Positions 1-8,841 of a DNA stretch of 64,000 bases are shown in pieces. The notes below the pieces were generated by a model. The model saw only the letters and a list, made by a program, of their open reading frames with translations. It did no database searches and was not told the origin of the DNA. The stretch is from Culicoidibacter larvae (GTDB lineage: Bacteria > Bacillota_I > Bacilli_A > Culicoidibacterales > Culicoidibacteraceae). The stretch spans positions 124,001 through 188,000 of the forward strand of contig NZ_VBWP01000002.1 in the NCBI RefSeq assembly GCF_005771635.1. Reading direction: 5' to 3'. Each line of letters begins with the position of its first letter. The stretch's first letter is position 1. The translations under genes and the position numbers were made by a program.

Positions 1-73
1 CTAACATTATACTATATAAACAGTTAAAAAAACAGTATTAAATCCTCATTTCAATGATTTTTTCCATATCATT

Positions 74-823
74 TTATAATGAATAATCTGGTTTTTGTTC
101 TGGTTGCACCGCACCTGTCCGTTTGTGTGCTGACATGGTATGCAAACGTTCAACAATCAAACGCTTTTCTTCGGGAATATCCTCACCCAACAAAAGTGCA
201 TCAATCATCGCATAACTGACACCCATCTCATCCTCATCCGTCTGATCTTCCCATAACCCCGCTGAAGGTGCTTTGTGAATCACTTGTTCCGGAACCTGCA
301 GCGTTTGCGCCATCTGCGCAACGCCGTGCTTAGTAACATGCACCAATGGCACTAAATCAACACCGCCATCGCCAAACTTGGTAAAATAGCCAGTATACCA
401 CTCAGCAGCATTATCAGTTCCGACCACCAAGTAACCATAACTCTGGGCAATAGCATACAAAGTCGACATCCGTAAACGTGCTCGTAAATTACCATCCACC
501 AACTGTAAATTATCAGCATTCGGATTCATTTGCGAAGTCACGCTCAATAACATCAACTCACGCGTTGATGTTAAATCCACATATTTACGCTCAACTCCGG
601 CAGCAGCAATCACTGCCTCAGCGTCATCTTGATCCTGCGGGTTACTATTGCAAGGCATAATAACACCCAGCGAATTATCCGGACAAGCACGCTTAATAAG
701 ATTAGCCACGACCGCCGAATCAATGCCGCCGCTGACACCTACAATCAAACCTTTACTGCCGGTCCGCTCTACCTGTTCTTTCAACCATGTAACCAAATAA
801 TCAATATACGCTTCAACCTTCAT
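74..823 (-). CDS. nadE: NAD synthetase (ammonia-dependent type)
   Basis: NadE converts nicotinate adenine dinucleotide, ATP and ammonia to NAD in the cytoplasm. The 249-residue protein has the PP-loop SGGIDS at residues 31-36 and the GTDNAAEWYTGYFTKFGDGG block typical of the short NadE that lacks a glutaminase domain. The frame is open further upstream, but the ATG at 823 is chosen: it has GAGGAGG just before it and lies 1 base from the stop of the preceding gene, so the two are translationally linked. It is the last gene of deoB-pncB-nadE. The preceding gene makes nicotinate mononucleotide, so NAD salvage is encoded in one operon. Identification is secure. Confidence 0.95.
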   Translation of the reverse strand: MKVEAYIDYLVTWLKEQVERTGSKGLIVGVSGGIDSAVVANLIKRACPDNSLGVIMPCNSNPQDQDDAEAVIAAAGVERKYVDLTSTRELMLLSVTSQMNPNADNLQLVDGNLRARLRMSTLYAIAQSYGYLVVGTDNAAEWYTGYFTKFGDGGVDLVPLVHVTKHGVAQMAQTLQVPEQVIHKAPSAGLWEDQTDEDEMGVSYAMIDALLLGEDIPEEKRLIVERLHTMSAHKRTGAVQPEQKPDYSL

Positions 824-824
824 G

Positions 825-1925
825 CTATTCCTCCTCGATATATATAACTGACTCAAGTCTTTCATTTGGTTTATACCCGCGCCCGGCTTTTGCCTGCGGA
901 TGACCATCCAAAGTAACATTGTCACCGGTAAAACCAATATTCACCTTTAAAAGACTAGCTCCCACACCATACATATCAACAGGCGTCTGGATTCGCTCAA
1001 AACGCGCAATTTTTTCCGGCGTCAAACCACCGCTAGCAACAATCTTGACATGATTGAACCCTTCCTCATCCAATGCTTTACGCAAAGCAAAAATCAACTC
1101 CGGATTAACTCCGCGAGGATCAAAACTGCCCAACACATCTTGATTACGCATAAAATACTGATCAATCATTGTTCGCGATGTATCAAGCCGAACACCATAT
1201 AAATCTTTACCAAATTCCCGTGCCAAAAGCAAGGTATCAGTAATAACATCGTTATTATAGTCAACAAGAACGGTTAACCGATCTTGAGGAAAAGTCTCAT
1301 GATAAGCATGTGCCGCTGCTATAATGTCACCATCAAAAAGTTGAATCAAGGCATGGGGCATCGTCCCCATACCTTCCTTACCCCACCATTCATTCATAGC
1401 ATGAGTAGCTTGAGCACTACTGCCGCCAACATACGCGGCGTAGCCATCACCTGACTGCTGAGAAAAATGATCATCACGATCACCCATAAAAATAACTTCT
1501 TTATCTCCGGCAGCAACCACAACATCATGTACATGAGTTGCTACTGAACTGCGGCGAGCCAAAATACCATCAATAAGCCCTTCTAAAAAGCCAAAATCCT
1601 GATAATGGCCAGTAATTGTTAACACTGTTTCAAATGGTTCAGCCGCATTGCCGTCATGCAAAGCTTTTATTTCTAAATCCTGCGGATTATGAGCAAAAGT
1701 ATGCACTAAAGCAATCGCCTCATCAATACCACACAAAATAGCATTCTTACGCTGAAAAAATTGCATCGTAACGATGCTATTCGGTTTATATTTACGAGCA
1801 ATTTCCGCAGTCTTTAAAAAATAGACTGCGGAAAACCATCCGTCTTTAACGCGTTCATCAAATTTAAATGTTTTGTTCGTCAAACGAGCAATTTTACCTT
1901 GTTGTTTTAAATCAAACTCTTTCAT
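825..1925 (-). CDS. pncB: Nicotinate phosphoribosyltransferase
   Basis: It is predicted to join nicotinate to PRPP, giving nicotinate mononucleotide in the Preiss-Handler NAD salvage route. At 366 residues this is the compact form of the family. Recognisable blocks are GFLEGLIDGILARRSSVATH in the middle, GVRLDTSR in the barrel, and IVASGGLTPEKI followed by DMYGVGASL near the C-terminus, which are phosphate and PRPP site elements of type II phosphoribosyltransferases. It starts 8 bases after the deoB stop and ends 1 base before nadE. The fold assignment is firm. Nicotinate rather than nicotinamide as substrate follows from the family and from nadE next door. Confidence 0.9.
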   Translation of the reverse strand: MKEFDLKQQGKIARLTNKTFKFDERVKDGWFSAVYFLKTAEIARKYKPNSIVTMQFFQRKNAILCGIDEAIALVHTFAHNPQDLEIKALHDGNAAEPFETVLTITGHYQDFGFLEGLIDGILARRSSVATHVHDVVVAAGDKEVIFMGDRDDHFSQQSGDGYAAYVGGSSAQATHAMNEWWGKEGMGTMPHALIQLFDGDIIAAAHAYHETFPQDRLTVLVDYNNDVITDTLLLAREFGKDLYGVRLDTSRTMIDQYFMRNQDVLGSFDPRGVNPELIFALRKALDEEGFNHVKIVASGGLTPEKIARFERIQTPVDMYGVGASLLKVNIGFTGDNVTLDGHPQAKAGRGYKPNERLESVIYIEEE

Positions 1926-1933
1926 TTACTCAC

Positions 1934-3112
1934 CTATTTACCAAGCTCTGATAAAAAGCTTGTTCCTACTGAAAACTCGCAATCAAAGTTTTCAACTACA
2001 CTTGCACCTAAATCAGCAAAAGTCATTCGCGCAGCAAAATTGCCCCCATTTTTAAATGCTTTTGAATAGGCTAATAATGGCACATTCTCCCGAGTATGGT
2101 CATTTCCTTTATAAGTAGGATCATTACCATGATCGGCAGTAATTAACAAGAGATCATCTTCACGCAACTTAGCTACAATATCCGGAAGTTGACGGTCAAA
2201 CTGTTCTAAAGCATCCCGATATCCCTCAGGATTCCGGGGATGACCATATAAACTATCAAACTCAACTAAGTTTAAATAGCCCAGTCCGGTAAAATCACGG
2301 TCCATTAAAGTCAATAATTTTTCAACACCATCATCGTTATTTTTAGTTGGAATTGATTCAGTAATTCCTACACCATTATATAAGTCATTAATTTTACCTA
2401 ATGAAATAACATCAAGCCCAGCTTCTTTCAGCGGTGTCAACGCAATTGGTTCAAATGGATCTAAAGCATAGTCATGACGATTTCCGGTACGAGTATACTC
2501 ACCATTTTCGCCTACGAACGGGCGGGCAATAACACGCGCTACCATCCAATCAGGATTGGATAATGTTAACTCACGAGCAATCTCACAAGCTTTGTACAAT
2601 TCATCCAGTCCAATCCACTCTTCATGAGCAGCAATTTGGAATGTTGAATCTACAGAAGTATATACAATAAATCCACCCGTCGCTTTTTGTTCATCAGCCA
2701 ACTCATGAATAATCTTCAAACCATTCGCTTCTTTATTTCCTAAAGCTTTACGTCCGGTACGACGTTCAAATTCATCAATTAACTCTTTCGGAAAACCATG
2801 AGCAGTAAAATTATTAAACGGCTCTTTCAAAGTAGCCCCCATAAATTCCCAGTGACCGGCAACAGAATCTTTACCAACTGATTTTGGTTCCATATGGGTA
2901 TAGTATGCAACCGGCGCTTCTACACTCTTAACTGTATCTAAAGGATAAATATTCCCTAGTCCGAATTTTTCTAAATTAGGCACATGTAATCCAACCTTAG
3001 TAGAAATATTCCCTAAAGTATTCGTTCCCATATCACCAAACTGATCAGCATCTTTTGCATATCCAATACCGACAGAATCAAGTACAATAATAAACACTCG
3101 TTTAAATTGCAT
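1934..3112 (-). CDS. deoB: Phosphopentomutase
   Basis: DeoB interconverts (deoxy)ribose 1-phosphate and 5-phosphate, feeding nucleoside sugars into central metabolism. It is a 392-residue alkaline-phosphatase-superfamily enzyme. The N-terminal VLDSVGIG block carries the first metal Asp and the C-terminal ITADHGNDPTYKGNDHTRE block holds further metal ligands. The ATG at 3112 is used instead of one 24 bases upstream because AAGGAG lies 8 bases before it and DeoB proteins begin at this point. A -10 TATAAT lies on the minus strand at 3142-3147. It is first in the operon with the NAD salvage genes; ribose phosphate is the precursor of PRPP, which the next enzyme uses. Confidence 0.95.
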   Translation of the reverse strand: MQFKRVFIIVLDSVGIGYAKDADQFGDMGTNTLGNISTKVGLHVPNLEKFGLGNIYPLDTVKSVEAPVAYYTHMEPKSVGKDSVAGHWEFMGATLKEPFNNFTAHGFPKELIDEFERRTGRKALGNKEANGLKIIHELADEQKATGGFIVYTSVDSTFQIAAHEEWIGLDELYKACEIARELTLSNPDWMVARVIARPFVGENGEYTRTGNRHDYALDPFEPIALTPLKEAGLDVISLGKINDLYNGVGITESIPTKNNDDGVEKLLTLMDRDFTGLGYLNLVEFDSLYGHPRNPEGYRDALEQFDRQLPDIVAKLREDDLLLITADHGNDPTYKGNDHTRENVPLLAYSKAFKNGGNFAARMTFADLGASVVENFDCEFSVGTSFLSELGK

Positions 3113-3178
3113 CAAAATCAACTCCTTAATCTTCACTTCTTATTATAATAAACTTATTGCTTTAATGCTACAAAAAGA

Positions 3179-3215
3179 AAAAACTTTCGTCAATCAGCCG
3201 GCTGACGAAAGTTTT
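3179..3215 (-). terminator. Intrinsic terminator after mgtE
   Basis: A 14-bp stem (3179-3192 with 3202-3215) with a 9-base loop is followed on the minus strand by a T-rich run. It lies between the mgtE stop and the deoB promoter. Confidence 0.85.
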
Positions 3216-3274
3216 TCAATACTTCTCCCCATACAAAACTGCTAGATGCTTTTTAGCACCCCAACAGTCTTTCT

Positions 3275-4696
3275 TTACATAATTCCAACAGCTCCTAAAA
3301 TAATCAGTGCTGTCGTAAAATAGACCGTTACTCCGCAAACGTCGCCAATTGTTGACATAAGCGGTCCTGAAGCAACTGCCGGATCAAGATTTAGTTTATG
3401 CAGCAAAACAACTGAACCTACGCCGACAAGTGAATTGAATGACGAAGATAAGAAAACCGAAACACCAACAATCAACATAATCAATATATTGCCACGCGAA
3501 ATAAACAACGCGCATAGTGAATCAATCACGGCAATAATAACTCCGATGGCTACAATGATCAGCACTTGCTTAAAGATAAACTTCTTCAGTAACTCATTAT
3601 CATCTTCAAACTCTCCAGAACTCACTCGCATCATTGCTACCGCTGCTGCCTGAATTCCCGGCACGCCTGTCATATTATTAACTAAGGTAACAAACGGCGC
3701 TAAAATAGTAACTGCCTGTAAAACCGGATCAAACAAACTAACAATAAAAGATACTACCGTTGATAGGAAAATCATACTAACTAACCAAGGCAAGCGTTTC
3801 TTTAATGATGGAATAATATAGTAATCGTCATCAGAACGGACTTTCTCACCTTCACTAATACCGGCCAGTTTATAATAGTCGTCCTGCGCTTCCTCTTCTA
3901 AGATATCCATGGCATCATCTACAGTGATAATCCCCTGCAAATAATTATGATCATCAACTACTGGCAACACAGTTAAGTCGTAGTCACGCATTGTACGAAC
4001 AACATCTTCCTGATCAGTATCAACAGTAACTTTAATAACCCGTTCAGTCATAATATCATGAATCATTTGATTACGTCGTGCCAAAATCATTTCCCGTAAA
4101 GAAACAACCCCGGTCAACACCTTGTCTTCATTTAGCACATAAATAACATTGATGGTTTCTGCATCCGGGGCATTATCAACCAATTTTTTCATTGCTTCCT
4201 TGACATTATCAGTTTCTAAAACCGTGATTGCGCCGCCGGCCATGATTGACCCAGCTGAATCCTCTTCATAAAACAAAAGGTCTTTAATTGCCTGCGCCTT
4301 TTCATCATCCATTTGCGAAAGGTAATTAGTAATATCTCCGGCAGACATGTGATTAAGAACATCAACCGCATCATCAGTTGCCATATATGAAAGAATTTCG
4401 GCCGCTTCCTGAACATTCATCTCTTCCAGATAGCGCTCAACAACATCACTTTCAGCATTTTCAAAAATTTCTGAAATTACCTTTGGCTCTACTAACTGAT
4501 AGAAACCCAAACGTTCCTGTTCATCTAAATTATCAAAAATCCTAAAGCGATCATAACCATGAAGTTCTTCTAAATGTGCATCAAGCTGTTCCTTGTCTGC
4601 CGCACGCAAAGCTTCCTCAACATGCAGCTGCAAATCATCAATCGACAATTCTTCATTAATCGTCTGATCATCGATATTCAAATCCTCATTCACCAT
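3275..4696 (-). CDS. mgtE: Magnesium transporter MgtE
   Basis: Mg2+ channel of the MgtE family, 473 residues. An acidic helical N-domain (about 1-150) is followed by two CBS domains (about 155-275), a plug helix, and five membrane helices from about residue 305 to the end. The acidic cytosolic domains of this family sense intracellular Mg2+ and gate the pore. The GGAGG 9 bases before the ATG at 4696 supports the start. No M-box riboswitch is visible in the short upstream gap, which mostly holds the fur terminator. It is transcribed alone. Confidence 0.95.
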   Translation of the reverse strand: MVNEDLNIDDQTINEELSIDDLQLHVEEALRAADKEQLDAHLEELHGYDRFRIFDNLDEQERLGFYQLVEPKVISEIFENAESDVVERYLEEMNVQEAAEILSYMATDDAVDVLNHMSAGDITNYLSQMDDEKAQAIKDLLFYEEDSAGSIMAGGAITVLETDNVKEAMKKLVDNAPDAETINVIYVLNEDKVLTGVVSLREMILARRNQMIHDIMTERVIKVTVDTDQEDVVRTMRDYDLTVLPVVDDHNYLQGIITVDDAMDILEEEAQDDYYKLAGISEGEKVRSDDDYYIIPSLKKRLPWLVSMIFLSTVVSFIVSLFDPVLQAVTILAPFVTLVNNMTGVPGIQAAAVAMMRVSSGEFEDDNELLKKFIFKQVLIIVAIGVIIAVIDSLCALFISRGNILIMLIVGVSVFLSSSFNSLVGVGSVVLLHKLNLDPAVASGPLMSTIGDVCGVTVYFTTALIILGAVGIM

Positions 4697-4773
4697 GACA
4701 AAAAACCTCCTTCATACTGACATCCAAGCCTTATCATTATAGCATTTTTATTATTACTGAACAATCACAAAAA

Positions 4774-4805
4774 CAAAAGCAAACTGAGGTATCAGTTTGC
4801 TTTTG
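4774..4805 (-). terminator. Terminator after fur
   Basis: A perfect 14-bp inverted repeat (CAAAAGCAAACTGA and its complement around a 4-base loop) lies 8 bases past the fur stop and is followed by T-rich sequence on the minus strand. Confidence 0.85.
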
Positions 4806-4812
4806 CCAATTT

Positions 4813-5241
4813 CTATTCAGCTTTTTGTTGACATTCATCACATATACCATAAACTTCAAAAATATGGTTGATAATTAGATAATTAGGATAGCGTGCTTCT
4901 AACTCTTCATGTGGACATAAATCTTCAATATCTTCCTTCTTACCACATTTTGTACAAATAATATGATGATGCGGATGCAATGAGTGATTTAAGCAATATT
5001 GGGCTTCGGTATGAAAAACTTGTTCCTCAATAATCCGCAAATCTCTGAACATATACAAATTGTTATAAATGGTATCAAAACTCATTACAAAATTGTACTC
5101 TTCCTCCAGCATTTTGCGAATTTTTTTAGCGCTTAAGTATTGGTGCGGGTGCCGCAAAAATATTTCACTTAAAGCAATTCTTTGGTCGGTTATCTTCTTT
5201 CCCGAGTTTGAAATCAGTTCCTTAATTTGTTCCAAATCCAT
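4813..5241 (-). CDS. fur: Fur-family metal-responsive repressor
   Basis: This 142-residue Fur-superfamily regulator has an N-terminal winged helix (ITDQRIALSEIFL, then recognition helix VMSFDTIYNNLYMF) and a metal-binding C-terminal domain. It has a histidine cluster at HPHHHI and two zinc-type cysteine pairs, CTKCG and CDEC. The ATG at 5241 with AGAGGTG upstream is preferred over the longer open frame. It is divergent from feoA-feoB, which suggests control of ferrous iron uptake. PerR or Zur function cannot be excluded from sequence alone, since family members look alike. The shared intergenic region carries repeated inverted motifs that could be operators. Confidence 0.85.
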   Translation of the reverse strand: MDLEQIKELISNSGKKITDQRIALSEIFLRHPHQYLSAKKIRKMLEEEYNFVMSFDTIYNNLYMFRDLRIIEEQVFHTEAQYCLNHSLHPHHHIICTKCGKKEDIEDLCPHEELEARYPNYLIINHIFEVYGICDECQQKAE

Positions 5242-5274
5242 AGTAATTAACACCTCTGTTACTAGTATAAACCA

Positions 5275-5416
5275 ATTGTACCACATTCAGTCAAAATTCC
5301 AAAAAACTTTATTGTGCCAGTTATAAATTTGTAATTGGTACAATAAAGTGAAAAATTGTGTTTTTTCTTGCCTTTTAAAATCAGCAGTGCTATAATTTAA
5401 ATCGTAATCATTCTGA
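5275..5416. promoter_or_regulatory. Divergent fur/feo promoter region with repeated motifs
   Basis: On the plus strand TTGCCT (5368-5373), 17 bases and TATAAT (5391-5396) form the feo promoter. On the minus strand TTGACT (5289-5294) and TATACT (5264-5269) can serve fur with a long spacer. ATTGTACCA occurs at 5275-5283, ATTGTGCCA at 5311-5319 and the inverse TGGTACAAT at 5336-5344. The last two lie inside a 14-bp inverted repeat (5306-5319 and 5336-5349) with one mismatch. A Fur-box-like TCGTAATCATTCTGA (5402-5416) sits just past the feo -10 and matches 10 of 14 positions of the 7-1-7 Fur consensus. Which site Fur binds is inference. Confidence 0.6.
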
Positions 5417-5431
5417 AATAGAGGTGATGTT

Positions 5432-5656
5432 ATGACATTAACATCTTTAAAACCTGGCCAAAGCGCCAAAATTAAATATATAGATGATAGCTGTAGACTT
5501 TCTGAGAAACTTCAAGTACTTGGCTGCACTGAAGGAACCGAAGTTTGTTTGAAGCGTAAAACACCTTTATTAGACCCTATCATCATTTCTTTTCGTAATT
5601 GTGAATTTGCACTAAGAAAAGCTGATGCAAAAAAAATCTTCGTGGAACAAATATAA
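5432..5656 (+). CDS. feoA: Ferrous iron transport protein A
   Basis: A 74-residue SH3-like FeoA protein, the small cytosolic partner of the FeoB iron channel. The pattern MTLTSLKPGQSAKI, then LGCTEGTEV and PIIISFRNCEFALRKADAKKI, is the usual FeoA layout. GAGGTG lies just before the ATG at 5432. It is the first gene of feoA-feoB-Cys-rich protein and is driven by the promoter at 5368-5396. A stem-loop follows between feoA and feoB. Confidence 0.93.
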   Translation: MTLTSLKPGQSAKIKYIDDSCRLSEKLQVLGCTEGTEVCLKRKTPLLDPIIISFRNCEFALRKADAKKIFVEQI

Positions 5657-5658
5657 TT

Positions 5659-5699
5659 GGAAAACCAAGCTCTGTCAGGAATAGCAGACCTTGGTTTTC
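5659..5699 (+). promoter_or_regulatory. Stem-loop between feoA and feoB
   Basis: GAAAACCAAG pairs with CTTGGTTTTC around a 20-base loop and is followed by a T/C-rich stretch. It resembles a leaky terminator or processing hairpin that would lower feoB relative to feoA. Confidence 0.5.
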
Positions 5700-5736
5700 T
5701 TCTTATCTTGCTTATCAATAGTAAAGAGGTATACAA

Positions 5737-7575
5737 ATGAAAGACATTCAAAATGCCGTTTTAGTCGGCAATCCCAACGTTGGTAAAACAACTTTATTTA
5801 ACCAATTAACCGGACGCAACTTAAAGGTCGGTAACTGGTCCGGGGTTACAGTTGAGAAAAAAAGCGGGCAAATCAAAAACAGTTCTATTGAACTGACAGA
5901 TTTACCCGGCATCTACTCACTTAACGCCGCCAATAATGAAGAAATCATTGCAGAACAATTTCTAAAGTCAGATCAATATGATGTTATCATCAATATTGTT
6001 AATGCCAGCAACTTAGAGCGTAATCTCTATTTAACTATGGAATTGTTGCGACTTAAAAAACCAATGATTTTGTTATTAAATATGGCTGATGTGTTAGCCA
6101 AAAAAGGTCTCAGTATCAATATTCCATTATTGAGTGAACGTTTAGGTATTCCGGTTTTCGCCATTCAGGCAAATCAACCGAAAACCTTTACTGAATTTAT
6201 TAATACAGTAAAGTCACCGGTAACAGTCAATAATATTATTATTCCTGACTTTGAAAATCAAAAAGAAGCTTATGACTATATTGAGTCAGCATTTTTACCA
6301 AACATGGTTACTCAAGAAAAAGATGATAAGCATTCTAAAACTACTGCTTTTCTAGATCGAATATTCTTTCACCCAGTCCTCTCTTTTCTTTCATTAGCTG
6401 TTGTGATTTGGTTGATTTTCCAAATCACCTTTGAATGGATTGGCGGTCCGCTTGGCGACTGGATCGGTACCGCTTTAGAGGAAGTCGTTCTACCTTGGCT
6501 GCTTTCGCTCATGCCTTGGGCCAGTGACTGGTTTGTATCCTTAATATCCGAAGGTATATTTGGTGGTTTGGGAACAATTCTTGCCGCTTTGCCGGTTATT
6601 GTCATCCTCTATGTTTGTTTAACATTTTTGGAAGATTTTGGTTATATGCCCCGGGTGGCAGTTTTACTTGACCGCGCCTTCTCTAAAATCGGTTTATCGG
6701 GAAAAGCAATTATTCCGATGATTATGGGCTTTGGTTGTGCGGTTCCGGCTGTACTCAGCACTCGCAATCTAGATACTGAACGCGAACAAAAGCTAACCAC
6801 CTTGTTGCTGCCATTCATGTCATGTAATGCCCGGCTTCCGGTTTATGTATTATTTGCCAGTGCCTTCTTCAGCGGTCAATTCGTTTTTAACATTGGACCA
6901 ATTCCAATTAGTATTTCACAAGAAGGACTGGTTGTTGCTTCCCTTTATATCTTGGGGGTTATTGTTGCAATTATTATTGCGTTAGTCTTGAAAAATACTA
7001 CCTTCAAAGGTGCTGTTGAACATTTCTTAATCGAATTGCCGGAATACCACTTTCCAAGCATTAAAACTTTATCAATCAATACTTGGCAAAAAGTAAAATC
7101 ATACTTAAAAAAAGCAGCTACATTCATCCTGCTTGCAAGCTTGGTTATCTGGTTGCTTTCACACATCAGTTTTGCTGGCTACACTGAAGATATGGGTACT
7201 AGCATTTTAGCAAATATCGGCTCGATATTTGCGCCGCTCTTTAGCCCGTTAGGCTTTGGCGACTGGCAGTCAGCAGTTTCGATTATCTCTGGATTTGTCG
7301 CTAAAGAAACTGTTATTAGTACTATGGGGGTACTTTACAGTGGCGGCGAAGAATTGCTTGCAAGTTCATTATCAGCCCACTTTACAACCCTCTCTGCCTA
7401 CGCATTCCTGGTTTTCGTTTTACTTTACACACCTTGTGTCGCAGTAATTGGTGCCGTTCGTCAAGAATATGGCTTGAAATATGCCTGGATTGTTGCCCTT
7501 TATCCTATAGCAGTCGCTTGGATTATCAGCTTTATTATTTATCAAGGCGGTCTTTTGCTTAGCTATCTTTTATAA
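5737..7575 (+). CDS. feoB: Ferrous iron transporter FeoB
   Basis: Main Fe2+ uptake protein in the membrane, 612 residues. The N-terminal G-domain shows G1 GNPNVGKTT (11-19), G3 DLPG and G4 NMAD. The C-terminal half has two Gate regions, the first with PRVAVLLDRAF, GFGCAVPA and LLPFMSCNARLPVY, where the conserved Cys residues line the proposed iron path. About eight membrane helices are visible. It is shorter than many FeoB proteins, with a trimmed linker between the G-domain and the membrane part. AGAGGT lies before the ATG. Iron-dependent repression by the neighbouring Fur is likely. Confidence 0.96.
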   Translation: MKDIQNAVLVGNPNVGKTTLFNQLTGRNLKVGNWSGVTVEKKSGQIKNSSIELTDLPGIYSLNAANNEEIIAEQFLKSDQYDVIINIVNASNLERNLYLTMELLRLKKPMILLLNMADVLAKKGLSINIPLLSERLGIPVFAIQANQPKTFTEFINTVKSPVTVNNIIIPDFENQKEAYDYIESAFLPNMVTQEKDDKHSKTTAFLDRIFFHPVLSFLSLAVVIWLIFQITFEWIGGPLGDWIGTALEEVVLPWLLSLMPWASDWFVSLISEGIFGGLGTILAALPVIVILYVCLTFLEDFGYMPRVAVLLDRAFSKIGLSGKAIIPMIMGFGCAVPAVLSTRNLDTEREQKLTTLLLPFMSCNARLPVYVLFASAFFSGQFVFNIGPIPISISQEGLVVASLYILGVIVAIIIALVLKNTTFKGAVEHFLIELPEYHFPSIKTLSINTWQKVKSYLKKAATFILLASLVIWLLSHISFAGYTEDMGTSILANIGSIFAPLFSPLGFGDWQSAVSIISGFVAKETVISTMGVLYSGGEELLASSLSAHFTTLSAYAFLVFVLLYTPCVAVIGAVRQEYGLKYAWIVALYPIAVAWIISFIIYQGGLLLSYLL

Positions 7576-7591
7576 TTGGAAGTGATTAACT

Positions 7592-7780
7592 ATGTTTATT
7601 GAATATATATTAGCTATCCTTATTTTTGCAATCCCGCTCTACTTCTTAATTCGTAATCGACGTAAAAAAAATAGTGGCTGCGACTGTAGTTCTAAATCAG
7701 AAGTTGCTTGCCAATCCTGCGGAATTCCCAGCGATGGCCATTTCAAAAAATTCATTGATGAAAAATACCCAAATAAATAA
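7592..7780 (+). CDS. FeoB-associated Cys-rich membrane protein
   Basis: A 62-residue protein with one N-terminal membrane helix (IEYILAILIFAIPLYFLI), a basic stop-transfer RNRRKK, and a cytosolic tail with CDCSS and CQSCG. This matches the small Cys-rich proteins found after feoB in Bacillota. They are thought to assist FeoB, possibly by holding iron at the channel exit, though the biochemical role is not established. It starts 16 bases after feoB with AAGTGATT upstream. Confidence 0.85.
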   Translation: MFIEYILAILIFAIPLYFLIRNRRKKNSGCDCSSKSEVACQSCGIPSDGHFKKFIDEKYPNK

Positions 7781-7782
7781 CT

Positions 7783-7818
7783 AAAAAGGTGGTGGCTCAT
7801 TTGAGCCACCACCTTTTT
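7783..7818 (+). terminator. Terminator of the feo operon
   Basis: A 16-bp perfect stem (AAAAAGGTGGTGGCTCA type arm) with a very short loop and T5 ends the feo transcript just past the last stop. Confidence 0.92.
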
Positions 7819-7854
7819 CTTTTATATAGTGAGTATGAGACGCAAAAAAATTGT

Positions 7855-8619
7855 CTACTTTTTTCTCTGAATATCAACATCCGCCAACAAAGTATTAATC
7901 ACAAAGCTTGCACATAAAATCCCGGCAACAGTTGGTACCATGGCGTTTGAAGACGGTGGCATCTGCACCTTGCGAATTGGGCTGTCAGCCTTTCCAACAA
8001 CTTCGTTGACATCCGCGCGTGGCACAATTGGTGTTTCTTTCGAAAAGACTACTGGTATCTTGCCATAAACTTTACGTTTGCGCAGATTATAGCGAATGAC
8101 TTTAGCAATTGGATCATATGTGGTCTTACTCAAATCAGTAATTTCCAATTGAGTAGGATCCATTTTGTTGGCCATAGCCATACTGCTGATAAATGGTATA
8201 TTTCGTTTTAGGCATTCTTCAATAATAATTTCTTTACCAAAGACAACATCCGCTGCATCAATAATAAAATCAATTTTTGGTACATCATCAAAGAATTCAT
8301 CCTTTGTATCCTTAAGGAAAAACATGTGTTTTGTAATAACCTGACAATCCGGATTAATATCAGCAATCCGTTTTTGCATAACTTCAACTTTTAGTTCACC
8401 AACTGTTGAGAGCAACGCATGAATCTGACGATTAACATTGGTAATATCAATTGTATCTTTATCAACTAGTATTATTGTGCCAATACCACTGCGGGCAAGC
8501 GTTTCTGCGGCAAAAGAACCAACTCCGCCTACACCGATTACCGCTACACATTTATTTTGTAATAACGCCAGCCCTTCTTTTCCGATGGCTAGTTCATTTC
8601 GAGAAAACTGATGTAACAT
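7855..8619 (-). CDS. tcdA: tRNA threonylcarbamoyladenosine dehydratase
   Basis: A ThiF/E1-like enzyme that uses ATP to cyclise t6A37 of ANN-decoding tRNAs to ct6A. The 254-residue protein has GVGGVGS at residues 29-35, then DKDTIDITNVNRQ typical of the E1 nucleotide fold, and a C-terminal hydrophobic helix. It lacks the second domain of ubiquitin-activating enzymes. It sits directly downstream of the 6S RNA; as I recall, B. subtilis 6S-1 RNA (bsrA) is also found beside the homologue yrvM. Family assignment is strong. Confidence 0.88.
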   Translation of the reverse strand: MLHQFSRNELAIGKEGLALLQNKCVAVIGVGGVGSFAAETLARSGIGTIILVDKDTIDITNVNRQIHALLSTVGELKVEVMQKRIADINPDCQVITKHMFFLKDTKDEFFDDVPKIDFIIDAADVVFGKEIIIEECLKRNIPFISSMAMANKMDPTQLEITDLSKTTYDPIAKVIRYNLRKRKVYGKIPVVFSKETPIVPRADVNEVVGKADSPIRKVQMPPSSNAMVPTVAGILCASFVINTLLADVDIQRKK

Positions 8620-8646
8620 AACATACCTCTATAAGTTTTTTTCAAC

Positions 8647-8835
8647 AAAAAAATTCCCCAATCGGCCGTGGTACCTTCAGGTTTAAAGCCTGCACTGTGC
8701 AGGTGGGTATCTTGTCTGCAATCTTAAGGATTCTGGTTCAGGACCAGCTTTCAACACAGATTGAGAACTTTAAGGATTCCCGTATTAAACGTGTTAGGTT
8801 AAAAATGAGAAGTTCACCAACCATCGAGGAATTAT
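8647..8835 (-). ncRNA. ssrS: 6S RNA (ssrS/bsrA type)
   Basis: About 189 nt on the minus strand. The 5' end (AATTCCTCGATGG...) pairs with the 3' end (...CCGATTGGGGAATT) to form a long closing stem, followed by T7 at 8647-8653. The middle is a large open bubble. A terminal hairpin CTGGT-CCTGA-ACCAG and a second short hairpin CCTGCAC/TGCAGG on the 3' side fit the 6S plan of an RNA that mimics an open promoter and binds RNA polymerase. It has its own promoter: TTGTCA (8866-8871), 18 bases, TATAAT (8842-8847). The gene order 6S-tcdA adds support. No covariance search was run. Confidence 0.72.
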
Positions 8836-8841
8836 ATACTT

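Noticed and set aside
1-73. Possible feature at the left edge
   Set aside because: AT-rich sequence past the nadE stop; no complete hairpin or frame could be supported.
478-847. Plus-strand frames across nadE
   Set aside because: They are antisense shadows of a conserved gene and lack ribosome binding sites.
4697-4773. M-box magnesium riboswitch before mgtE
   Set aside because: Only 76 bases remain up to the fur terminator, too little for an M-box, and no conserved core is present.
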